DNA of 64,000 bases from Psettodes erumei. Lineage: Eukaryota; Chordata; Actinopteri; Pleuronectiformes; Psettodidae. The stretch covers positions 186,001 through 250,000 of the forward strand of contig JAFBJZ010000856.1 in assembly GCA_016785225.1 (NCBI GenBank), in the 5' to 3' direction. The position numbers and the translations under genes were made by a program. Of the stretch, positions 1 through 7,292 are shown piece by piece; positions within the stretch are counted from its first letter, which is position 1, and each line of letters starts with the position of its first letter. The notes under the pieces are model-generated. The model was given only the letters and a program-made list of their open reading frames with translations, was not told the origin of the DNA and ran no database searches.

Positions 1-378
1 TCTGCTGCACTGTGACCACACCCAGCTGTGATGCAGATGTGGTGGTGTAAGGCCACATCTGCATCCGTGCACAGGATGGGGAGAAAGCCCGTTGCCACAG
101 CCAGTTGGCAGGGAGGGCCCGATTATTAGACTGGATGCAGCTAGTCTAATGAAAAGCAAAAGGCTGGTCTTTTAAAAAAAAAAGCATGCTCACGTCGGAG
201 TACTGAATGGAGAGCGGCAAATTCTCAAGTTGTAAGAAGCTGACACCAGCAAATGTCTGGCATTCTAGCATAACAAATCACAAATATGGATAACTGAACT
301 CCCCATTGTTGTTATCTGCATTTCAGCATTTTAAAAAAGTTTTTCACATGGCTTGGACTAATGTCGGCAGCATGCATA
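1..378. other. Non-coding stretch with a strong hairpin
   Basis: No gene seen. A perfect 13-bp inverted repeat (GATGCAGATGTGG at 30-42, CCACATCTGCATC at 53-65) with a 10-base loop opens the window. Nearby text (GACCACACCCAGCTGTGATG) resembles sequence at about 61505-61530, so both may belong to the same interspersed repeat family. Confidence 0.4.
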
Positions 379-589
379 TCACAACATGCATGCATGTTTT
401 TCCCCCCTCACTGTGATTAGATAAATCTGGTGCATGTGTCTGGACGCGAAACTGACGGACTCGCTCTGTAAACACTGTCCACAGTCGCACAGAGAGGAGA
501 GGGGACCAGGAGCTGCACAACCTTCACCGGAGCATAACTCAGCCCTGGCACACTCTCTGAGGGGCAGCTCGGTCTTATCTTCGGGGCAG

Positions 590-800
590 CCTGCCATCTC
601 TGCCAATCACAGTCAGCGGAGGGGGGCCGGCGGACGAATGGGGGCGGGGGGGTAAGGGGAACTTCCTTCCGCATCCATTCATGCCACAGAGGCCACCTGC
701 TGTGCCTGTCAATGGCTAGAGGGAGGCCGGGACAGAGAACGAGCCGTCTCCAAGGCATAAAAAAAGAAGAGCTCCTCTTGTTCTCTGTGCCCATATCCAC
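590..800 (+). promoter_or_regulatory. Promoter-like GC-rich block (CCAAT, GC box, TATA-like)
   Basis: GCCAATCAC at about 601-609, a GGGGGCGGGG box at about 640-650 and GCATAAAAAAAG at about 754-765 lie in the order and spacing of a + strand core promoter, within a CpG-containing block (about 430-1000). I find no exon, splice pattern or coding frame downstream that would confirm a gene. It could instead be a conserved enhancer or an internal part of a gene on the other strand. The long open frames here show no recognisable protein. Confidence 0.3.
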
Positions 801-1015
801 ATCTGACATCTGAGAATCACAAACAGCTTTCCAACGTGCGAGCGGGACTCGGACCTTCCCACTGGGGCACAGAGGCTTGGGAAGCTCCGGACCAGTCAAC
901 TGGAATGATACCATTGAGTCATTCGTGCCTCCAGTTAAAACTCAAGTCCCTGAACCGGGGCCAACACCACCTGTTAAGACTCCTCACTCCTCTGCCAACA
1001 GCCCTCTCCATCCCA

Positions 1016-1073
1016 GCTGTGTGTGTGTCTGATTGCGTGTATGTGTGTATGTGTGTGTGTGTGTGTGTGTGTG
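1016..1073. repeat. (GT)n microsatellite
   Basis: Imperfect GTGTGT tract with TA and TC interruptions. A second shorter TG tract lies at about 1395-1421. Confidence 0.9.
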
Positions 1074-1820
1074 AACGCGCAGAGGAGACATGACTGTCCG
1101 GCCAACTGGGGCAGTACTAACAGAGGGATTACCATGGAGGAGGATTAGCGTGGCACCAGAGTATATAAGCACATAATATACGAACACAAACACTCCCAAC
1201 ACAACACTGCAGCAGCACACACTGTATCGTAACCCATCTTACAAACGCAAATGGAACGTTTTGGGATCTACTGGGAAAAAAACGCTGGAATTCCAAGAGG
1301 TTTTTTGTCATTTTGGGAAACTGCTGTTCCACAGTGCGTCTTGCAATAAAAGGCCCACTACAGCTGAGGCCTGCAGCAGCTGACTCTGTGTGAATATGTG
1401 TGTGTGCGTGTGTGTGTGTGTTCGAGATTGGGTGAGGCAGAGAAGTGCAAGTGGTTTAAAACTTTGTTGTGTTGAACAAATCCAATCCCAACTGTGAAAT
1501 CGAGCTACAACACAAACAGAAAAACCGTGATATGATTCGTTTCCTTTTTAATTTCGTGCCATAAAAACCCGAGCCTTGTTCCAGGGCGGTTTGGGGGAGT
1601 CTTTTCCTCATTGTTATCTCCTTACCATCGAGTTGCGCAGACCCACTCAGATCTGACCCCGGATCAGGGCTAACCCGTTTTTAATTATTATTATCATTAT
1701 TATAATAATGCGGAAAATCGAGGAAACTCTCCAAATCCCCAACTTTGTCCAAGTGTCACAGCAGTGCAAGGCCCCGCTCACCCCACTTCCTTGACAAAAT
1801 GTGACTTTATCGCTTCTTAC

Positions 1821-2340
1821 CTTACAAAAGCAACCTCAGCAATGTTGTACTTCGGCTACATGCGTCCTGCGATCCTTTCCCCTCCCCGCACGTTTTTATT
1901 TCACGTCGACAATCCAAAGAAAGTGGGGGAAAGAGCCGACACAAGCAAGTCGCGCTCTCTCTCTCTCTCTCTCTCTCTCTGGCTCTCTCTCTCCCTCTCT
2001 CTCCCTCTAACGTGGAATCTCAGTCTTCTGTCTGTCCCATACCGATTAACTACTTCACCAGCCCAAAGTCCTCTGCCGGGATCCCGAATATTCCTACAGA
2101 AAACCAGGACACGGCGCCGGGCCGACAAAGACTGCTTAATATGGCGGGGGTAAGAGCGACGCAAAACGGTTAAAACATCCAGAAATCACCGCCCGCTGAT
2201 AGGTCGGGGTTGCCCTGAAAGACACACAACAATAGCCGGTCGAGGACGGAGGAGCCGACGAGGCCAAAGAAGAAATCATGTTGCGTTCAAGCACTCGGTT
2301 TAAACTCGTACTTCCGGGTTTCCAGGCGTCAATTAGTCGC
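1821..2340 (-). promoter_or_regulatory. CpG-rich probable TSS region; candidate minus-strand first exon
   Basis: CpG-rich sequence with CCCGGAAGT (an ETS motif, minus strand, at 2310-2318) and AATATGGCGGGGG (YY1-like, + strand, at about 2140-2152). Both are common at housekeeping transcription starts. On the minus strand an excellent splice donor, AAG|GTAAGAAG, has its last exon base at 1821, so a leader exon running from about 2150-2300 to 1821 is plausible. In the human genome YES1 lies next to ADCYAP1 and is transcribed away from it, which would fit a leftward gene here. That identity is an inference from synteny; no coding sequence of such a gene is in the window. Confidence 0.35.
1955..2007. 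repeat. (CT)n microsatellite
   Basis: CTCTCT array with GG and CC interruptions, inside the CpG-rich block. If the minus-strand leader exon is real, this would be a GA-rich tract in its 5' UTR. Confidence 0.9.
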
Positions 2341-4100
2341 CAAAAACCAGTGATTCACACACCCTTCTAGGCCTCAATAAAGCAAGGCGATGTGACCCTG
2401 CCCCCCTCATTCCGCGCAACCAAAGACAACAAAGTCTGAGAGGATTATTACATCATTTTGTTCAGGAGACAAGTAGCCAACTGCTTCCCGAGGGTTTCTT
2501 ACCCTCCTAATCATTTCGAGGCCCCCACCACCAACCCTGATTTAACTTCTAACCCCATGGAGTGGCCCAGACCTCCAGTTTGGGAACCCACTAATTAACA
2601 CATGAGGTTATCAGCATTTCATCATTCTTGACTTAAAATAATTGCCAAAAGATGCTAATGGTTTTTCAGCTAACCAACAACAATTAATCTGCAAACAGAT
2701 ACATTAGTATGCAGCTGCATAGTGAGGAAAACTGTCTCTAAAACTCTAGCCCTACACCTTTCATATTATGTTTTGAAAAATATGTCAGCATAAATTAATA
2801 AAATGACACTTTTTAAAATAACCTCCTGAGCTTGAATGTCTAAGGAAATTCAAAACTCTCTTTTTCTTCCTCCGTTGTTTAGTTTATCTGGGGTCATGCC
2901 GGCATGTTATTATTTCCGATAACACCTGAACGTCACATCATCTCCTATTGAAAGGTTTTTCCCGTGTCTCCAATATGGCCGACATCCCTGACTCGTACTG
3001 AGGCGAAAACCCTCTATCTGGCTCCCTAACAAACATAAACTGTTCCATTTTTTTCTATTTTCCCCGCCAAAATCTCACTATTTAACACATTTTAAGTTGT
3101 ATAATTCAGAATAGTAACACTGTATGGAGCTGTATAATCTTTGATCCTTATTCACGATGTACAGGAAGCTGGCGCCCTCTAGGTTGAATGGGACAAGTAC
3201 TTACACTTTCTAGCAAATCGAAGTAGGCGTGTTCAGATAAAGGCTGTCTGCAGCACAGCTTGTTAACACAGTGCAGATAACACGTGTTGTATGGCAAGTT
3301 ATTTAACTTACTACAATTTCAGTTCTGCAACATTTTCAATAGGAATTAAAGGGCCTTGGCCTATTATTGATATGGGTAGTTATGCGATTAAAAAGACTGG
3401 GGCAAGGCTGTTTTTTTTTTTTTTTTTTGGGGGGGGTATTTAGCTTACATCAGCAAGCAAAATTGGTGACATCTGATCCCCAGGTTCACTACAGGTTCAG
3501 GATACTGGAGACCCAATGTTGAGAGAGTTTAAAACTTATTGTGAAGTGATTTGCTGACCCCTACTGACTCTGAATGCAGCACTGCAGGTCTTCCCATGGG
3601 GGTCAACAATCATGCAGGCATCCACACACACGCACACACGCACACACCGGGAAAGAATTGCCTCTGTCAGCAGTTATCAACCTGGCGGTTGAAACCTCTC
3701 CAAGGGGGCACAAGTTATATTTAAAGGGGTAGATTTTAATTTGTTATGTGTGTGGTTATCATGTTGTAATTTCAGTGAGTATGCCAAATGAAATGACAGA
3801 ATGTGTTTGTCCATGCAATTTAGATCTGTTCTGACGACAACAGGATGACACCATTTGTCTGATCAGGCTGCCATTCTTTTTGGGAGGATGGTCTCCACTG
3901 TACTAAAACATAAATAATATATATAAAACACACAAGGTTTACACCATTTTACTTAATTTCTTGTTTGATTTGTTTTCATTTAGGCATGTTAATCTGCCCC
4001 ACAAGATGATTTTAATTCATTTTGTCACACTCACTCATATGAGCAGTTTAGTGGAGCTGCTTGCAACTTGTATTTATATATAAAAATCTCCATCACTCTC
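2341..4100. other. Intergenic stretch, no gene seen
   Basis: AT-rich DNA without a coding signal. It holds a T18-G8 tract (3411-3436), a short CA tract (about 3625-3650) and dispersed-repeat-like text at about 2518-2600 and 3110-3200 that I cannot assign to a named family. Confidence 0.5.
3411..3436. repeat. T18-G8 homopolymer junction
   Basis: Eighteen T followed directly by eight G. Likely length-variable simple sequence. Confidence 0.85.
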
Positions 4101-4104
4101 ATGA

Positions 4105-4650
4105 CTCATGACTAGTGTGTGTCATCACAAGCCCAGGTCCTCAGAGGTCCTGGAGTTTGAATATCTTAGCTGTTCTGAGAACTGCACTCTTTTGGACACA
4201 TGGAAGCTGCTCTCCCAGTTTGGGGTTTACAGCCCCCAGTGCTCCTATTGCCACTTTACCACTTTGAACTTAGCCTTGCACATCTGTTCCAGTTGTTCCT
4301 TCAACCCCTGGTACTTCTCCATCTGCTCCTTCCCTTCTGATGTTACTGTCAGATAAATCACAACTGCCCTCCTTTGCTCCTAATTTATGGACATTATTGT
4401 AACTGTTTGCCATCCAGGACCTGTCTCTTGTGACAACTATCTCTACCTGTGTTAGCTGACCAACTTTCCTGATCTTGGTTTCCAACCTTCTTCTCCATGG
4501 GGGGCACTCTCTGCATGTTGTTTTCTTGATCTTACTGAATCTCCCAGATGCAGTGTTGCAGTGGCATATAGAAGCTCATTGATCTCCGTGGTGGCTTTAG
4601 AGGGGATAGCAAGTAAGAACCTCTGCAAGCATCTCTTCTGATGTGGCTTT
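4105..4650 (-). mobile_element. Decayed, internally deleted LINE (non-LTR retrotransposon), R2-like C-terminal domain
   Basis: Read on the minus strand, about 4640-4560 gives IPSKATTEINELLYATAT, and after a frameshift about 4500-4450 gives PPWRRRLETKIRKV then GQLTQ. Both are typical of the region before the reverse transcriptase in a common fish LINE group. It then jumps directly to MANSYNNV and MEKYQGLKEQLEQMCKAKF (about 4430-4230). These match the restriction-like endonuclease and C terminus of the same elements. A degraded tail (VQFSEQLRYSN) resembles their final residues. The whole reverse transcriptase core is missing and several frameshifts and stops are present, so it is inactive. Family assignment rests on remembered motifs; exact ends are uncertain. 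Confidence 0.65.
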
Positions 4651-4659
4651 TGTCAGCGA

Positions 4660-5830
4660 GCCATTATACTAACATAGGATCAATATCAATTCATTATATA
4701 ATTCCTTGTTCAGCTAAAAAAAAAACAAATTAATCATTTCTTTTAAAGGAGCTGTTTTTATGTTGTATTTCTTTACCTTGTGCTGATGGTGAGAGGGTTT
4801 ACTCATCTTTTCCTTTTCCCTCATGTGTAAACTGCTGGTAAGGATGAATGAACCTCAGTTCGGATGTTTCTCTTGTTTTCCTCATGGGGGCGCCGTTTGC
4901 TTAGACTCAAACCTACTGTGCCGGGCCTAACAGTAGTAGACTACTGCAGTTTAAAACGTATGGGCGGTTTAAGTTGCTGTTCATAGAAATGACGCCCCGA
5001 GAAGAAGAATTGGGAGATAGCTCCCCACCCCCTTCGGTAACAGGCTCCGTTCGTCATGTTGCGTCACTGTAAACAAAACGCTGACGTGAGTCTCTCTCCT
5101 CGTTGTCAAACCCTTCTGTTGGTTGGCTGTAGGTGTGATTCACTCGTGTACTGTGTAGAATGTAAAGGATGATCGAGCCCCCCCCCCCAGTCCACGCAGG
5201 TCCAGACACCCCCCTTCCTCCAAATTCAAAGTCTCATAGAACTTGCATCCGGTAAACTCTGCTGTGAGCCATCGCTTTTATATGTCATGAATATTAATGT
5301 CAGGTTTATCCTTACAGTTTTATTTGACTGTATTATTAGCAAATAATGAATTGCATATTAGAGAGGCGGCGACCATAAAGACGTTCAACTTATTGCCAGA
5401 AAATCAGGCTTCATCAGCCAAGTGTGAGGGGACAGACTCAGGCCCATCAGCTTCTTTGGTTAACTGCCACATACGTGACAGCTACGAGCCTTTTCTCGGA
5501 TTTCCCCCCTCTTTCTCGATTTAAGTTATCACTCGTCGTTATAATGATGAATAGACACTTTCAGAACAATGCTGGGAGAATGTGAATCGTTGAGAAAGCC
5601 ACGTAGGCTGCACAGCTCTCTGAACCTCTGAACCGGCACCCTGCGTCACTAGCCAGCGTTCAAATCAGATTACGGACCTCGTTCATTTTAACAATCTAAC
5701 GGACCAGGCCGGGGCCTTAGCGCAGTCATTGCATGGCCATTAAAGCCCCCACCACCCCACCACCGATATCCAGTGAGCAATTATTGGAAATGATTAGGTA
5801 AAGTGACTGTAAAGTCTGAATTTGAGACGA
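4660..5830. other. Intergenic stretch with repeat-like GC patches
   Basis: No gene seen. The patch at about 4850-5290 (GGGGGCGCCG..., a C10 run at 5180-5189, CCGTTCGTCATG...) looks like dispersed repeat sequence, judged by style only. 5590-5770 is GC-richer with AGGCCGGGGCC. No coding frame convinces. Confidence 0.4.
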
Positions 5831-5835
5831 TTCAT

Positions 5836-5854
5836 TTCAGCACTGGACAGCTCC
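5836..5854 (+). promoter_or_regulatory. RE1/NRSE-like site (compressed spacing)
   Basis: TTCAGCACT followed directly by GGACAGCTCC. Both half-sites of the REST-binding RE1 element are present, but they sit two bases closer than in the canonical 21-bp site. It is about 740 bases upstream of the adcyap1 TATA box. PACAP is a neuronal gene for which REST-type silencers have been described in mammals. Binding to this spacing is uncertain. Confidence 0.3.
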
Positions 5855-5909
5855 TGACTCCCCGGGGACTTGAACTTGGTCAGCGGAAGCCTGATTTCAC
5901 CGCCGCCAC

Positions 5910-5912
<3 letters not shown>

Positions 5913-5988
<76 letters not shown>

Positions 5989-5992
5989 GCAC
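5913..5992. repeat. (AC)n microsatellite, about 36 units
   Basis: Uninterrupted AC dinucleotides to about 5984, then GCAC units. It is the longest dinucleotide array in the window and lies about 600 bases upstream of the adcyap1 TATA box. Alternating purine-pyrimidine sequence of this length can form Z-DNA. Open frames through it are artefacts of the repeat. Confidence 0.95.
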
Positions 5993-6099
5993 GCACCAGC
6001 ACCCGCCCACCTTCCATCCAAAATCACCCAGTTACATGAAAGACAAAGACGACCACTTCCCAGCTCGGTCATAATCATAAAAAGCCTAATTGATGATCA

Positions 6100-6134
6100 A
6101 TATGTATGTGTATGTGTGTGTGTGTGGGGGGGGT
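6100..6134. repeat. (TG)n tract followed by G-run
   Basis: TATGTG and TGTGTG units end in eight G residues. Part of the simple-sequence-rich adcyap1 upstream region. Confidence 0.8.
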
Positions 6135-6375
6135 TCCGGGAGTGGGGCAAATTGATTGATTGCATTGGTCGTCACATTGTACTGTGCAATGTTCACGTAT
6201 CACAGCCATTTCTGCCTCTTTTTTCGAAAGAAAGAAGAAAGTTTGGAAGTAAACTTCCATCTTAGGAGGGAGGTAGGTGGGTGTGTGTATGAGTGCGTGC
6301 GTGTGTGGTGGGGAGTCTGACAGATGCATCGATGAGGAAGGAACTTTACTATTATATTCCGGGAGGAAGACTTGA

Positions 6376-6383
6376 TGACGTCT
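6376..6383 (+). promoter_or_regulatory. CRE-like site upstream of adcyap1
   Basis: TGACGTCT matches seven of eight bases of the cAMP-response element TGACGTCA, about 200 bases upstream of the TATA box. PACAP signals through cAMP, so CREB input would allow feedback; this is inference. A second seven-of-eight site, CGACGTCA, lies in intron 1 at 7022-7029. Confidence 0.4.
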
Positions 6384-6407
6384 ATAGCATCCTTAATGTG
6401 ACTTATT

Positions 6408-6430
6408 GGAGGGAGGGAGGGGAGGGGGGG
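6408..6430 (+). promoter_or_regulatory. G-quadruplex motif in the adcyap1 promoter
   Basis: Four or more runs of three or more G separated by single A bases (GGAGGGAGGGAGG then GGAGGGGGGG). This is an ideal short-loop quadruplex motif about 145 bases upstream of the TATA box on the coding strand. Folding and function are inferred from sequence only. Confidence 0.5.
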
Positions 6431-6572
6431 CAAGGCTTACGATAAAAATCCAAGGCATCACAGCACAGGACAAAAGTTTAGAGCAGCGATATGTAGACGA
6501 AACACGCGGAGCACTTTACCCACCGACTTTTGTTTTTGTTCGCCTGTGCGATCGACTGAGTCCCGTTCATTG

Positions 6573-6582
6573 TATATAAAAG
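6573..6582 (+). promoter_or_regulatory. TATA box of adcyap1
   Basis: TATATAAAAG lies about 615 bases upstream of the start codon, just before the predicted non-coding first exon. A short CTCGG/CCGAG hairpin (6587-6601) lies between it and the expected transcript start. Position and quality support a TATA-driven start near 6600-6610. Confidence 0.7.
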
Positions 6583-6604
6583 TGAGCTCGGCTGCACCGA
6601 GGGG

Positions 6605-6780
6605 GGAACATCAGGAGACGACGGAGGCGCTTCAGCCAGGAAAGAAGTGCCGTGAGAAAGACGCCGTCTCTCCCTCTCTCTCTCTCTCCCTCTCTCTCAC
6701 TCACAAACACACACACCATCACAGCCGCGCCCGGATCACGTCCTCCAGCACAGCGCTCTCCTCCTGCTCTCCTGCTATAG
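6605..6780 (+). other. adcyap1: adcyap1 exon 1, non-coding 5' UTR (start approximate)
   Basis: The predicted transcript start lies about 25-30 bases after the TATA box. The exon ends at 6780 with the donor context ATAG|GTATGT. The next exon begins at 7188 after a TTCTCTGACAG acceptor, one base before the ATG. The 5' UTR contains a CT-rich tract (about 6667-6700) and no ATG, so the coding start is the first available one. A non-coding first exon matches the known five-exon layout of vertebrate PACAP genes. The exact start is inferred, not seen. Confidence 0.7.
6667..6720. repeat. CT-rich then CA-rich simple sequence in the 5' UTR
   Basis: TCTCTC-type units (with CCC interruptions) followed by CACACAC, inside the predicted non-coding first exon of adcyap1. 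It would be transcribed as a pyrimidine tract near the 5' end of the mRNA. Confidence 0.8.
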
Positions 6781-7188
6781 GTATGTTGCGTTTTTATCTG
6801 CGGATTGTTTTATCAGTCGGAGAAATTCATTGATGGAGAGCGAGATAAAGTAATGGGAAATATTATCTTTTGGTTGTTGTCCCTGCACTGCACGGAGGTC
6901 CGGTGTTTTAATGACTTTGCTGCTGCATGCAAGGATTCAGTATCAATGTCCCAGTTAAACTTTTAGGAAACGGAAGGAATAAAACAGACAGAAATCTTTT
7001 TCTTGTTTGCTTTGTGCAAACCGACGTCAGTAAATTTTAAGAGGTTTATATTCGATCCATCTTTTTTGCTAGTTTGTAAATAAGAGAAGTAGCACAGGAT
7101 GTGAATTTGATAGAACAAAGAGCGGGTATGCCTTTTGTATAGGCGTGACTATCCTGTTTAATATGACTGTTTTTCATTCTCTGACAGC

Positions 7189-7292
7189 ATGGCCAGTTCG
7201 AGCAAAGCGACTTTAATCTTGCTCATCTACGGAATCTTAATGCACTACAGCGTCTTCTGCACACCTATCGGACTAAGTTACCCTAAGATTAG
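7189..7292 (+). CDS. adcyap1: adcyap1 coding exon 2: signal peptide
   Basis: Encodes 34 codons plus two bases (AG) of an Arg codon. The product is [18 protein letters not shown] followed by HYSVFC and [10 protein letters not shown]. The leucine/isoleucine-rich core is a typical signal peptide that sends the precursor to the secretory pathway. The acceptor AG is at 7186-7187 and the donor GTAGGT starts at 7293. Confidence 0.93.

Noticed and set aside
417..914. 165-codon open frame on the minus strand
   Set aside because: Lies in GC-rich promoter-like sequence where stops are rare; overlapping frames are open on both strands and no domain is recognisable.
5794..6265. Three histidine/threonine- or cysteine/valine-rich frames across the CA tract
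   Set aside because: Products of an uninterrupted dinucleotide repeat; the same holds for frames at 13555-13925 and 59617-59923.
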